Of a stretch of 64,000 nt of DNA, positions 17,276-26,562 are shown one piece after another. Below the pieces are notes generated by a model. The model was not told the origin of the DNA and did no database searches. It saw nothing but the letters and a program-made list of their open reading frames with translations. Position numbers and translations under genes: made by a program. Within the stretch, counting starts at the first letter, position 1, and each line of letters starts with the position of its first letter. Source of the stretch: JAFALK01 sp042701975 (GTDB lineage Bacteria; Pseudomonadota; Gammaproteobacteria; Burkholderiales; Burkholderiaceae_C); assembly GCA_042701975.1 (NCBI GenBank), contig CP170561.1:4774001-4838000 (forward strand). Reading direction: 5' to 3'.

Positions 17276-18937
17276 TCAGAGAGCGATGCGACGGAAGTCC
17301 GCCAGCAGCGATGCGAAGTAGACGTTGAAACGCGCGGCCGAAGCGCCGTCGATCACGCGGTGATCCCAGCTCAAGGACAGCGGCAGGATCAAGCGCGGCT
17401 GGAAGGCCTTGCCGTCCCACACCGGCTGCGTGCTGCTCTTGCAGACGCCCATGATGGCGACTTCAGGCGCGTTGATGATCGGCGTGAAGTAAGTGCCGCC
17501 GATGCCGCCCAGCGACGAGATCGAGAAGCAGCCGCCGGTCATCTCGGCCGGGCCGAGCTTGCCGTCACGTGCCTTCTTGGCGAGTTCCGACATCTCCTGG
17601 CTGATCTGGACGATGCCCTTCTTGTCGCAATCGCGGATGACGGGCACGACCAGGCCGTTGGGCGTGTCGGCCGCAAAGCCGATGTGGAAGTAGTTCTTCA
17701 GCACCAGCGTGCCGTCGCCATCGAGCGAGGCGTTGAACTCGGGGAACTTCTTGAGCGCGGCCACGGCGGCCTTGATCATGAAGGCCAGCATCGTGACCTT
17801 GATGCCCGACTTCTCGTTTTCCTTGTTCAGCTGGACGCGGAAGGCCTCCAGGTCGGTGATGTCGGCATCGTCGTGGTTGGTGACGTGCGGGATCGTGACC
17901 CAATTGCGGTGCAAGTTGGCACCCGAGATCTTCTTGATGCGCGAGAGGTCTTTGCGCTCGACCGGGCCGAACTTCTCGAAATCGACCTTGGGCCAGGGCA
18001 GCAGGCCCGGGAAGGCACCGCCGCCTGCGCCGGCAGGCGCGGCAGCCTTCTGCGCGGCGGTCTGCGTCGTGCCGGCCATCACGGCCTTGACGAAGCCTTG
18101 CACGTCGGTCTCGGTGATGCGGCCCTTGGGACCGGAGCCCTTCACCTCAGCCAGCGGCACGCCGAGTTCGCGGGCGACCTTGCGGATCGACGGCGAAGCG
18201 TGCGGCAGCGAGCCACTGGGCGTGCCGGGCTGGTGCGCGGGCAGTGCAGCAGCGGGGGCTGCAGTAGCAACGGCAGCAGCCGCCGGAGCGGGAGCCGGCG
18301 CGGCCGCGGGAGCAGCAGCAGCGGCAGCCGGTGCAGCAGCAGGAGCCGCCGCGCCACCGGTCGCTTCGACCAGCGCCAGCAGCGAGCCCTTCTTGACCTT
18401 GTCGCCGACCTTGACCTTCAGGTCCTTGATCACGCCCGCGTGGCTGGACGGGATCTCCATCGAAGCCTTGTCGCTCTCGACGGTGATCAGGCTTTGCTCG
18501 ACCTTGACGTTGTCGCCGTTCTTGACGAACACCTCGATCACCGCGACTTCGTCGAAATCGCCGATGTCGGGCACGACCACTTCGACCACGCCGCCGGCTG
18601 CTGGAGCCGCAGCGGAAGCCACAGGCGCGGGTGCCGGAGCCACCGCAGGAATCGTGGCCTGCGCAGGCACCGGCGCCGGAGCAGCGGCCGCCGCAGCGCC
18701 CTCAGCTTCGACCACCAGCACGACGCTGCCTTCCTTGACCGTGTCGCCGACCTTGACCTTGATTTCCTTCACCACGCCGGCGGTGCTGGAGGGGATCTCC
18801 ATCGAGGCCTTGTCGCTCTCGACCGTGATCAGGCTCTGTTCGACCTTGACCGTGTCGCCGGGCTTGACCAGCACCTCGATCACGCCAACGCCATCGAAGT
18901 CGCCGATGTCCGGCACTTTCACTTCAACCAATGCCAT
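17276..18937 (-). CDS. aceF: Dihydrolipoyl acetyltransferase (E2) with two lipoyl domains
   Basis: Core enzyme of 553 residues that moves the acetyl group from lipoyl to CoA. Lipoyl domain 1 covers about residues 1-75, lipoyl domain 2 about 118-192, each with VESDKASMEIPS carrying the lipoyl lysine. Long Ala-Pro linkers follow, then the E1/E3-binding domain (HASPSIRKVARELGVPLAEV, near 245-280), and the catalytic domain from about 320, with the DHRVIDGA motif near the end. The lipoyl segments are almost identical in DNA to each other and to that of lpdA. The gene sits between aceE (26 bases) and lpdA (16 bases). Confidence 0.97.
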   Translation of the reverse strand: MALVEVKVPDIGDFDGVGVIEVLVKPGDTVKVEQSLITVESDKASMEIPSSTAGVVKEIKVKVGDTVKEGSVVLVVEAEGAAAAAAPAPVPAQATIPAVAPAPAPVASAAAPAAGGVVEVVVPDIGDFDEVAVIEVFVKNGDNVKVEQSLITVESDKASMEIPSSHAGVIKDLKVKVGDKVKKGSLLALVEATGGAAAPAAAPAAAAAAPAAAPAPAPAAAAVATAAPAAALPAHQPGTPSGSLPHASPSIRKVARELGVPLAEVKGSGPKGRITETDVQGFVKAVMAGTTQTAAQKAAAPAGAGGGAFPGLLPWPKVDFEKFGPVERKDLSRIKKISGANLHRNWVTIPHVTNHDDADITDLEAFRVQLNKENEKSGIKVTMLAFMIKAAVAALKKFPEFNASLDGDGTLVLKNYFHIGFAADTPNGLVVPVIRDCDKKGIVQISQEMSELAKKARDGKLGPAEMTGGCFSISSLGGIGGTYFTPIINAPEVAIMGVCKSSTQPVWDGKAFQPRLILPLSLSWDHRVIDGASAARFNVYFASLLADFRRIAL

Positions 18938-18963
18938 GTTCTTGTCTCCGTCGATGCGTCGCG

Positions 18964-21672
18964 TTAGGCGTACAGCGGGTTGATCTTGTCGACATTGATA
19001 CCGTACTTCGTGATCGCCTCGGCGACCTTCGATGCCGGGATCTTGCCTTCGTCAGCCAGCGACTTCAGAGCGGCCACAACGATGTAATGGCGATTGATCT
19101 CGAAGTGCTCGCGCAGCTTGGAGCGGAAGTCCGAGCGGCCGAAGCCGTCCGTGCCGAGCACCTTGAAGTCGCGGCCCTTCGGGATGTAGGAGCGGATCTG
19201 CTCGGCGTAGCTCTTCATGTAGTCGGTCGAGGCGATCACCGGGCCCTGCACCTTGCTCAGTTGCTGCGTCACGTAAGGCACGCAGGCCAGCTCGGTCGGG
19301 TGCAGCAGGTTCCAGCGTTCGGCGTTCATGCCGTCACGGGCCAGCTCGTTGAAGCTCGGGCAGCTCCACACATTGGCGCCCACGCCCCACTCGGCTTCCA
19401 GCAGCTGCTTGGCGGCCTGGCTTTCGCGCAGGATGGTGCCAGAGCCCAGCAGGTTGACCGTCAGCGGCTGGGGAGCCGCCTCTTCCAGCAGGTACATGCC
19501 CTTGAGGATCTGCTCCTCGGTGCCGGCTTTCAGGCCCGGCATCGGGTAGTTCTCGTTGAGCAGCGTGATGTAGAAGAACACGTTCTCCTGGTTCTCCACC
19601 ATGCGCTTGAGGCCGTGCTGCATGATCACCGCCACTTCGTGCGCGAACGTCGGGTCATACGAGATGCAGTTCGGGATCGTGCCGGCCAGGATGTGGCTGT
19701 GGCCGTCTTCGTGCTGCAGGCCTTCACCGTTCAGCGTCGTGCGGCCCGAGGTGCCGCCGAGCAAGAAACCGCGCGCCTGCATGTCACCTGCCGCCCAGGC
19801 CAGGTCGCCGATGCGCTGGAAGCCGAACATCGAGTAGTAGACGTAGAACGGGACCATCACGCGGTTGTTCGTCGAGTACGACGTCGCCGCGGCGATCCAC
19901 GAAGCCATGCCGCCTGCCTCGTTGATGCCTTCTTGCAGGATCTGGCCGTTGGTGGCCTCGCGGTAGTACATGACCTGGTCCTTGTCGACCGGGGTGTACA
20001 GCTGGCCCTTGGGGTTGTAGATGCCGATCTGGCGGAACAGCCCTTCCATGCCGAAGGTGCGGGCCTCGTCCACCAGGATGGGCACGACGCGCGGGCCAAG
20101 GGCCGGGTCACGCAGCAGCTGCGTCAGGAAGCGCACATAGGCTTGGGTCGTCGAGATCTCGCGGCCTTCGGCCGTCGGGTCCAGCACGGCCTTGAAGGTA
20201 TCCAGCGAAGGCACGGTGAAGCTCTCGTCAGCCTTGGCGCGGCGCTGCGGCAGATAGCCGCCGAGGGCCTTGCGGCGCTCGTGCAGATACTTCATTTCCG
20301 GCGTGTCGTCGGCCGGCTTGTAGTACGGGATCTTGGCCAGCTCGCTGTCGGGGATGGGGATGTTGAAGCGGTCGCGGATGTAGCGGATGTCGTCGTCGCT
20401 CAGCTTCTTGGTCTGGTGGACGGTGTTCTTGCCCTCGCCGGCCTTGCCCATGCCATAGCCCTTGACGGTCTTGACCAGCAGCACGGTGGGTTGGCCCTTG
20501 TGCTCGTTGGCGGCGTGGAAGGCAGCGTAGACCTTGGCCGGCTCGTGGCCGCCGCGGCGCAGCTCGAAGACCTCTTCATCGCTCATGTGCTCGACGAGCT
20601 TGAGCGTCTCGGGGTACTTGCCGAAGAAGTTCTTGCGGACGAAGGCGCCGTCGTTGGCCTTCATGGCCTGATAGTCGCCGTCCAGCGTTTCCATCATCAG
20701 CTGCTTGAGCTTGCCGCTCTTGTCGCGGGCCAGCAAGGTGTCCCAGCCATTGCCCCACAGCAGCTTGACGACGTTCCAGCCGCTGCCGCGGAATTCGCTC
20801 TCCAGCTCCTGCACGATCTTGCCGTTGCCGCGCACCGGGCCGTCCAGGCGCTGCAGGTTGCAGTTGATGACGAAGACGAGGTTGTCGAGGTTCTCGCGCG
20901 CGGCCAGGCCGATGGCCCCCAGCGATTCCGGCTCGTCCATCTCGCCGTCGCCGCAGAACACCCAGACCTTGCGGTTGGCGGTGTCGGCGATGCCGCGGGC
21001 GTGCAGATATTTCAGGAAGCGCGCCTGATAGATCGCCATCAGCGGGCCAAGACCCATGGAGACGGTCGGGAACTGCCAGAAGTTGGGCATCAGCTTCGGG
21101 TGCGGGTAGCTGGACAAGCCCTTGCCGTCGACTTCCTGGCGGAAGCTGTCGAGCTGCTCTTCGCTCAGGCGGCCTTCCATGTAGGCGCGGGCGTAGATGC
21201 CGGGGGCGCTGTGGCCCTGGATGTAGAGCAGGTCGCCGCCGTGGTTCTCGCTGGCGGCGTGCCAGAAGTGGTTGAAGCCGGCGCCGAACATGCTGGCCAC
21301 CGAGGCGAAGGAGCCGATGTGACCGCCGAGGTCGCCACCGTCTTCAGGATTCAGCCGGTTGGCGCGCACGACCATCGCCATCGCGTTCCAGCGCATGTAG
21401 GCACGCAGGCGCTTCTCGACCGGGATGTTGCCCGGGCAGTGGGCTTCCTTCTCGGGCGGGATGGTGTTGATGTAGGCGGTGTTGGCCGAGAACGGCACGT
21501 CAATGCCGGCCTGGCGTGCGTGGTCGATCAGGGTCTCGAGCAGGAAGTGGGCGCGTTCGCCACCTTCGGCGCCGATGACGGCCGAAAGCGCGTCCAGCCA
21601 TTCGCGGGTTTCCTGTGCGTCGCTGTCGTTCACGGCAGCGCCCGAAAGGAAGGCGTTCGGTTGTGCGGACAT
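18964..21672 (-). CDS. aceE: Pyruvate dehydrogenase E1, homodimeric
   Basis: Thiamine diphosphate enzyme of 902 residues that decarboxylates pyruvate and acetylates the lipoyl groups of E2. The thiamine motif is visible as GDGEMDEPES followed after the usual gap by VFVINCNLQ, and HCPGNIPVEKR, GGDLGGHIGSFASVA and the C-terminal VLGTDGFGRSD are all typical of the single-chain E1. It is the first gene of aceE-aceF-lpdA. The region upstream to the histidine kinase gene (172 bases) must hold the promoter; an imperfect dyad at 21785-21799 is a candidate control site only. Confidence 0.98.
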   Translation of the reverse strand: MSAQPNAFLSGAAVNDSDAQETREWLDALSAVIGAEGGERAHFLLETLIDHARQAGIDVPFSANTAYINTIPPEKEAHCPGNIPVEKRLRAYMRWNAMAMVVRANRLNPEDGGDLGGHIGSFASVASMFGAGFNHFWHAASENHGGDLLYIQGHSAPGIYARAYMEGRLSEEQLDSFRQEVDGKGLSSYPHPKLMPNFWQFPTVSMGLGPLMAIYQARFLKYLHARGIADTANRKVWVFCGDGEMDEPESLGAIGLAARENLDNLVFVINCNLQRLDGPVRGNGKIVQELESEFRGSGWNVVKLLWGNGWDTLLARDKSGKLKQLMMETLDGDYQAMKANDGAFVRKNFFGKYPETLKLVEHMSDEEVFELRRGGHEPAKVYAAFHAANEHKGQPTVLLVKTVKGYGMGKAGEGKNTVHQTKKLSDDDIRYIRDRFNIPIPDSELAKIPYYKPADDTPEMKYLHERRKALGGYLPQRRAKADESFTVPSLDTFKAVLDPTAEGREISTTQAYVRFLTQLLRDPALGPRVVPILVDEARTFGMEGLFRQIGIYNPKGQLYTPVDKDQVMYYREATNGQILQEGINEAGGMASWIAAATSYSTNNRVMVPFYVYYSMFGFQRIGDLAWAAGDMQARGFLLGGTSGRTTLNGEGLQHEDGHSHILAGTIPNCISYDPTFAHEVAVIMQHGLKRMVENQENVFFYITLLNENYPMPGLKAGTEEQILKGMYLLEEAAPQPLTVNLLGSGTILRESQAAKQLLEAEWGVGANVWSCPSFNELARDGMNAERWNLLHPTELACVPYVTQQLSKVQGPVIASTDYMKSYAEQIRSYIPKGRDFKVLGTDGFGRSDFRSKLREHFEINRHYIVVAALKSLADEGKIPASKVAEAITKYGINVDKINPLYA

Positions 21673-21844
21673 GGTGTGTCTCCAGACTGTCGAGCGCGCA
21701 CTGAGCCGCGCGCCCTGAATGTTTTACGGATGCCGGGCGCGAGTGTCGCACAGCCCGGGATGAATTCCAAATCACGCAAGTGCATTTCGTATTGTGAATT
21801 TTTAAGCGCAAAGTGGCCCTTGCGCAGCCCCGATAATTTGCCTC

Positions 21845-24412
21845 ATGCCCCTGCCTTTCGATCCTCGTGCCGTCGCGCGCCGCCTCTTCCAGCCGGCGCG
21901 CCGGCTTGCCAGCGGCTGGTGGCGGCGCCAATCGCCCTCCCGCCAGGACCGCTTCGCCACCCTGGGCCCGCTGGTCTCCGTGCTGCTGTTCCTGGCCGCC
22001 ATGATTTCGGCCTTCTGGTACTTGCGCAACGAGGAAATCGAACGCGAGGCCGAGGCCGTCAAGCGCGACACCGAGATCGCCCAGCAGCAGGTGCGCCTGC
22101 GCCTGATCGAGAACCAGGAACAGCTGGTGCGCATCGCCCGCGAGCTGACCACCCGGGCCATCGACGCGCGCGACTTCAACTTCCAGGCCCTGGCCCTGAT
22201 CCGCGACCGGCCCGAGCTGACGCAGGTGATGTGGATCAGCGCCCAGCGCGAGCGCCGCAGCGGCGTGAGCCAGGGCAGCGTGATGGACGACGGCCCGCTG
22301 GTGGGCACGCGCAACGATCCCTCGCTGCCCAAGGCCAACCAGAGCAGCTCGGCCGAGATGGCCTTTGCCGCGGCGCGTGAGAAGCACCAGCCCATCTACT
22401 CGCAGCCCTTCATCTCGTCCAGCGGCACGACCGTCTTCCAGCTGCAGGTGCCGCTGCTGGACCGCGGCACCTTCTCCGGCGTGCTGATCGCCGAGTACGC
22501 CGTCGAGTCGCTCTTGCGCCATGCCGTACCGGCCGAGGTCGCCACGCATCACCCGATCGCCGTGCTGGACGGCAACGACCAGATCGTCTCCAGCACCATC
22601 ACGCCCATGCCCGGCAAGAAGCCGGTGCGCGCCTCCATCTTCAGCGAGGCCCCGCTGGCCCCGGCCCTGAACGGCCTGGTGCTGCGCGGCCAGGGCTACC
22701 GCACCTCGGGCGGCCTGGTGTCCAGCGCCCTCTTCTGGATGGTGGTGGCGCTATCGATCCTGACCGTCTGGATGCTGCTGGGCACGTGGCGGCACATGCG
22801 CCGCCGCCTGCAGATCCAGAACACGCTGACCAGCGAGATGAACTTCCGCCGCGCCATGGAGAACTCCATGCTGACCGGCATGCGCGCCATGGACATGGAA
22901 AGCCGCATCACTTATGTGAACCCGGCCTTCTGTGCGATGACGGGTTTCAGCGAGGCCGAACTGATCGGTCGCAAGCCGCCCTATCCCTATTGGCCGCCCG
23001 ACCGCTTCGACGAGAACGCCCGCCTGCAACAGCAGGAGATCCAAGGCCGCAGCCCCGCCGGCGGTGCCGAGGTCAAGGTGATGCGCAAGGACGGCACGGT
23101 CTTCGACGCCCGCATGTACGTCTCGCCCCTGGTGGACACCAAGGGCAAGCAGAGCGGCTGGATGGCCTCGATCACCAACATCACCGAGGCCAAGCGCGTG
23201 CGCGACCAGCTCTCGGCCTCGCACGAGCGCTTCACGACCGTGCTGGAAGGGCTGGACGCGGCGGTGTCGGTGCTCTCGGTGCAGAGCAACGAGCTGCTGT
23301 TTGCCAACCGCAGCTACCGCCTCTGGTTCGGCGCTGATCCTGCAGGCCACGCGCTGCTGGCCGGCGGCTCGCTGGCGCGCACGCCGCCTGAAGACGACGC
23401 CAACGCCGGAGACGGTTTCGGCAGCGACCTCGACACCCTGGCCAACCAGACCCTGGCCGAACAGGCCGGCTCCGATCCGCGCGAGGTCTATGTCGAATCG
23501 CTGGACATGTGGTTTGACGTGCGCTCGCGCTACCTGCAGTGGACCGACGGCCGCCTGGCCCAGATGCTGATCGCCACCGACATCACCGTGCGCCGCCGCG
23601 CCGAGGCTCAGGCCGCGCAGCAGGCCGAGAAGGCCGCCGTGACCAGCCGTCTGATGACAATGGGCGAGATGGCCTCCAGCGTGGCCCACGAGCTGAACCA
23701 GCCGCTGACCGCCATCACCAACTACTGCAACGGCATGGTCTCGCGGGTCAGGGGCGACAACATCGCCAAGGACGACCTGCTGGCCGCCCTGGAGAAAACC
23801 GCCAAGCAGGCCCAGCGCGCCGGCCAGATCATTCACCGCATCCGCAACTTCGTGAAGCGCAGCGAGCCGCAGCGCCAGCTCACCGCCGCTTCCGAGATCG
23901 TGGAGGACGCTGTGGACCTCGCCGGTATCGAGCTGCGCCGCCGCAGCGTGGCGCTGCACACCTACGTGGCGCAGCGCCTGCCGTCCATGCAGGTCGACCC
24001 GATCCTGATCGAGCAGGTCATCCTCAACCTGCTGAAGAACGCCGCGGAAGCCATCGACAACGCCTCCCTGCCGGCTTCCCGGCGCCACATCGAGCTGCGC
24101 GTGGTGCCCAAGCACTCCCCCGAACTCGGGGGGCACATCGAGTTCAGCGTGACCGACATGGGCCCCGGCCTGCCCGAGGAAGTCCTCACCCGAATGTACG
24201 AGGCTTTCTTCTCCACGAAGGTGGACGGATTGGGGATTGGCCTAGGGTTATGCCGGTCCATCGTCGAGTCCCACCAGGGCCGGATACGTGCTGAGAACCT
24301 CTACAATGGCGCGGCTGTTGTGGGGTGCAGGTTCGCCTTCACCATTCCCGTCGACTCCTCCAAGCCCGAGCCCTTGCCGGGCAATGCTGCAAACCTGACT
24401 GCGACACCATGA
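21845..24412 (+). CDS. Membrane PAS-domain sensor histidine kinase
   Basis: An 855-residue kinase. A helix at about 37-60, a periplasmic region to about 287 and a second helix near 290-312 are followed by a PAS domain (YVNPAFCAMTGFSEAELIGRK), a second PAS-like region near 455-590, then the HisKA helix with the phosphorylated His615 in SVAHELNQPLTAITNYC and a HATPase with N box NLLKNAAEAI, G1 DMGPGLPEE and G2 GLGIGLGLCRSI. This is the FixL/DctB class. Its TGA overlaps the ATG of the regulator gene by four bases. It is divergent from aceE, which may hint at control by carbon state, but the signal is unknown. Confidence 0.93.
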   Translation: MPLPFDPRAVARRLFQPARRLASGWWRRQSPSRQDRFATLGPLVSVLLFLAAMISAFWYLRNEEIEREAEAVKRDTEIAQQQVRLRLIENQEQLVRIARELTTRAIDARDFNFQALALIRDRPELTQVMWISAQRERRSGVSQGSVMDDGPLVGTRNDPSLPKANQSSSAEMAFAAAREKHQPIYSQPFISSSGTTVFQLQVPLLDRGTFSGVLIAEYAVESLLRHAVPAEVATHHPIAVLDGNDQIVSSTITPMPGKKPVRASIFSEAPLAPALNGLVLRGQGYRTSGGLVSSALFWMVVALSILTVWMLLGTWRHMRRRLQIQNTLTSEMNFRRAMENSMLTGMRAMDMESRITYVNPAFCAMTGFSEAELIGRKPPYPYWPPDRFDENARLQQQEIQGRSPAGGAEVKVMRKDGTVFDARMYVSPLVDTKGKQSGWMASITNITEAKRVRDQLSASHERFTTVLEGLDAAVSVLSVQSNELLFANRSYRLWFGADPAGHALLAGGSLARTPPEDDANAGDGFGSDLDTLANQTLAEQAGSDPREVYVESLDMWFDVRSRYLQWTDGRLAQMLIATDITVRRRAEAQAAQQAEKAAVTSRLMTMGEMASSVAHELNQPLTAITNYCNGMVSRVRGDNIAKDDLLAALEKTAKQAQRAGQIIHRIRNFVKRSEPQRQLTAASEIVEDAVDLAGIELRRRSVALHTYVAQRLPSMQVDPILIEQVILNLLKNAAEAIDNASLPASRRHIELRVVPKHSPELGGHIEFSVTDMGPGLPEEVLTRMYEAFFSTKVDGLGIGLGLCRSIVESHQGRIRAENLYNGAAVVGCRFAFTIPVDSSKPEPLPGNAANLTATP

Positions 24413-25032
24413 GCTTGATTCCGAAGAAGGGCAATGTCTACGTCGTCGATGACGACGAGGCTGTTCGCGACTCCCTGCAGTGGCTCCTCGAAGGCAAGGA
24501 CTACCGAGTCAAGTGCTTCGACTCCGCCGAGAGTTTTCTCTCCCGCTACGACCCGCGCGAAGTCGCCTGCCTGATCGCAGACATCCGCATGGAAGGCATG
24601 AGCGGCCTGGAACTGCAAGACCGCCTGCTCGAGCGCAAGAGCCCGCTGCCGGTTGTCTTCATCACCGGCCATGGCGACGTGCCCATGGCCGTGCAGACCA
24701 TGAAGAAGGGCGCGATGGACTTCATCGAGAAGCCCTTCAAGGAAGACGAGCTGCTGGCCCTGGTCGAGCGCATGCTCGAACAAGCCCGCCAGGCTTTCTC
24801 CACGCATCAAGAGGCGGCCAGCCGCGACGCCCTGCTCTCGCGCCTGACCACCCGTGAAGCGCAAGTGCTGGAGCGCATCGTCGCCGGCCGGCTGAACAAG
24901 CAGATCGCCGACGACCTCGGCATCAGCATCAAGACGGTGGAGGCGCACCGCGCCAACATCATGGAAAAGCTCAACGCCAACACCGTGGCCGACCTGCTCA
25001 AGATCGCCCTCGGCGCGCCGACCAAGGCCTGA
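24409..25032 (+). CDS. FixJ/NarL-type response regulator
   Basis: A 207-residue regulator. The receiver domain has the acidic pocket in VVDDDEAVRDS, the phosphorylated Asp58 in LIADIRMEGMSG, the Thr in VFITGHGD and the Lys in IEKPFKED. The LuxR-type DNA-binding domain covers about 140-200, with LTTREAQVLERIVAGRLNKQIADDLGISIKTVEAHR. The ATG overlaps the kinase stop (ATGA), so the pair is coupled; an in-frame start at 24325 lies inside the kinase gene and was not chosen. A GC-rich hairpin follows 17 bases after the stop. Target genes are unknown. Confidence 0.94.
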   Translation: MSLIPKKGNVYVVDDDEAVRDSLQWLLEGKDYRVKCFDSAESFLSRYDPREVACLIADIRMEGMSGLELQDRLLERKSPLPVVFITGHGDVPMAVQTMKKGAMDFIEKPFKEDELLALVERMLEQARQAFSTHQEAASRDALLSRLTTREAQVLERIVAGRLNKQIADDLGISIKTVEAHRANIMEKLNANTVADLLKIALGAPTKA

Positions 25033-25048
25033 TCCCGAACCACCCTCA

Positions 25049-25071
25049 CGAGGCCGCCGCAAGCGGCCTCG
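25049..25071 (+). terminator. Probable terminator after the two-component pair
   Basis: Stem CGAGGCCGC, loop CGCAA, stem GCGGCCTCG: nine perfect base pairs starting 17 bases after the regulator stop. The downstream run is only moderately T-rich (TTGCATTTC), so termination may be partial, and folD starts 23 bases later. Confidence 0.6.
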
Positions 25072-25093
25072 TTGCATTTCTGGAGTCCCGCTC

Positions 25094-25945
25094 ATGACCG
25101 CACAACTGATCGACGGCAACGCCCTGTCCAAACAAGTCCGCGCCGAAGTCGCCGCCCGCGCCGCCGCTTCCACCGCCCGCGGCGTCAAGCCCGGCCTGGC
25201 CGTGATCCTGGTCGGCGACAACCAGGCCAGCGCCGTCTACGTGCGCAACAAGGTCAAGGCCTGCGAGGACGTGGGCTTTCACTCCGTGCTGGAGAAGTAC
25301 GAAGCGACGATGACCGAGGCAGAGCTGCTGGCCCGCGTCGAGGCGCTGAACAACGATCCAAGCATCCACGGCATCCTCGTCCAGCTGCCCCTGCCCAAGC
25401 ACATCGACGACCACAAAGTCATCGAGACCATCGCCCCGGCCAAGGACGTGGACGGCTTCGCCGTCGAGAGTGCCGGCGCGCTGATGGTAGGCGAACCGGG
25501 CTTCAAGGCCTGCACGCCCTACGGCTGCATGAAGATGCTCGAATCCATCGGCATGAAGGACCTGCGCGGCAAGCACGCCGTGGTGATCGGCCGCTCCAAT
25601 ATCGTCGGCAAGCCGATGGCGATGATGCTGCTGGCCGCCAACGCCACCGTCACCGTCTGCCACAGTGGCACGGCCGATCTGGGCGCCATGACGCGCCAGG
25701 CCGACGTCATCGTCGCCGCCGTCGGCAAGCGCAACGTGCTGACGGCCGACATGGTCAAGCCCGGCGCCGTCGTGATCGACGTGGGCATGAATCGCAACGA
25801 CGAAGGCAAGCTCTGCGGCGATGTCGATTTCGACGGCGTGAAAGAGGTGGCTGGCTACATCACGCCCGTGCCCGGCGGCGTGGGCCCGATGACGATCACG
25901 ATGCTGCTGGTGAACACCATGGAATCGGCAGAACGAGTGGCTTGA
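25094..25945 (+). CDS. folD: Methylene-THF dehydrogenase / methenyl-THF cyclohydrolase
   Basis: Bifunctional cytoplasmic enzyme of 283 residues that interconverts methylene-, methenyl- and formyl-tetrahydrofolate. Family marks are AVILVGDNQASAVYVRNKVKAC with the catalytic lysine, GILVQLPLPKH, the nucleotide-binding motif GRSNIVGKPMAMMLL and the end TPVPGGVGPMTITML. Length is the family norm. It follows the regulator gene by 61 bases that contain a hairpin, so it may have its own promoter. Confidence 0.97.
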   Translation: MTAQLIDGNALSKQVRAEVAARAAASTARGVKPGLAVILVGDNQASAVYVRNKVKACEDVGFHSVLEKYEATMTEAELLARVEALNNDPSIHGILVQLPLPKHIDDHKVIETIAPAKDVDGFAVESAGALMVGEPGFKACTPYGCMKMLESIGMKDLRGKHAVVIGRSNIVGKPMAMMLLAANATVTVCHSGTADLGAMTRQADVIVAAVGKRNVLTADMVKPGAVVIDVGMNRNDEGKLCGDVDFDGVKEVAGYITPVPGGVGPMTITMLLVNTMESAERVA

Positions 25946-26007
25946 CAACTATTGTTGAGCCCCGCAGGGTCCCCGGGCTGCGCTCATGGCGGGTCAAGGA
26001 CTTCCCC

Positions 26008-26106
26008 ATGCAATGGCTCAATCTCGTCCGTTCTGATCATCTCGATGTTGTGCGCTTGCTCGGCAACCGGCAAGACATCCTCCCCATCCTCAGCAGGAAC
26101 CCATGA
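26008..26106 (+). CDS. Possible 32-residue protein coupled to the GNAT gene
   Basis: A short frame, MQWLNLVRSDHLDVVRLLGN and twelve more residues, with AAGGA seven bases before its ATG. Its TGA overlaps the ATG of the following GNAT gene by four bases, which is how coupled genes look. It has no recognised domain; it could be a small protein or a short upstream frame that tunes translation of the GNAT gene. Chance is possible at this length. It sits in an otherwise empty 157-base gap after folD. Confidence 0.35.
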   Translation: MQWLNLVRSDHLDVVRLLGNRQDILPILSRNP

Positions 26107-26558
26107 ACATCCGTCTCGACGATCTTTCCAGCCCCGAAATCCGCGCCCTGCTTGAAGAGCACCTGGCGCAGATGCACGAGCAATCGCCGCCCGAGAGCGT
26201 GCATGCGCTCGACCTCGACAAGCTGCGCGTTCCCGACATCAGTTTCTGGACCTGCTGGGATGAAGACGAGCTCGTCGGCTGCGGCGCGCTCAAGATGCTC
26301 GACGCCACGCACGGCGAGATCAAGTCCATGCGTACGCCAACGAAGCTGCGCCGCCGTGGCGCTGGCCGCCTGATGCTGGCTCACATCGTGGCCACCGCGC
26401 GCGGCCGCGGCATGCAGCGGCTTTCGCTGGAGACCGGCTCGCAGGACAGTTTCCTGCCGGCCCGCACGCTCTACGCCAGCTTCGGTTTCACCGAGTGCGG
26501 CCCCTTCGGCGACTACCAGCCGGACCCGTACAGCACCTTCATGACCTTGGCGCTCTGA
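26103..26558 (+). CDS. GNAT acetyltransferase
   Basis: A 151-residue acetyl-CoA dependent transferase. It shows the family's middle strand and P-loop (EIKSMRTPTKLRRRGAGRLMLAHIV) with the R-x-x-G-A-G type acetyl-CoA site, then RGMQRLSLETGSQDSFLPARTLYASFGF, the usual end of the fold. The TGSQDSFLPAR segment resembles YsnE-type members. The acceptor is unknown. It starts four bases before the end of a possible 32-residue upstream frame and is followed four bases later by the hydrolase gene, so it likely heads a small operon with the hydrolase and prlC. Confidence 0.88.
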   Translation: MNIRLDDLSSPEIRALLEEHLAQMHEQSPPESVHALDLDKLRVPDISFWTCWDEDELVGCGALKMLDATHGEIKSMRTPTKLRRRGAGRLMLAHIVATARGRGMQRLSLETGSQDSFLPARTLYASFGFTECGPFGDYQPDPYSTFMTLAL

Positions 26559-26562
26559 GCCG

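Noticed and set aside
21785..21837. GATAAT at 21832-21837 as the -10 box of the kinase gene and the nearby dyad as a firm operator
   Set aside because: No matching -35 box was found and the dyad is imperfect, so neither was entered as a feature.
18931..22380. Open frame of 1149 codons on the plus strand across aceE
   Set aside because: It is antisense to the clearly coding aceE and reads as low-complexity Ala/Val/Gly/Asp/His sequence without a domain; such shadow frames are a by-product of high GC third positions.
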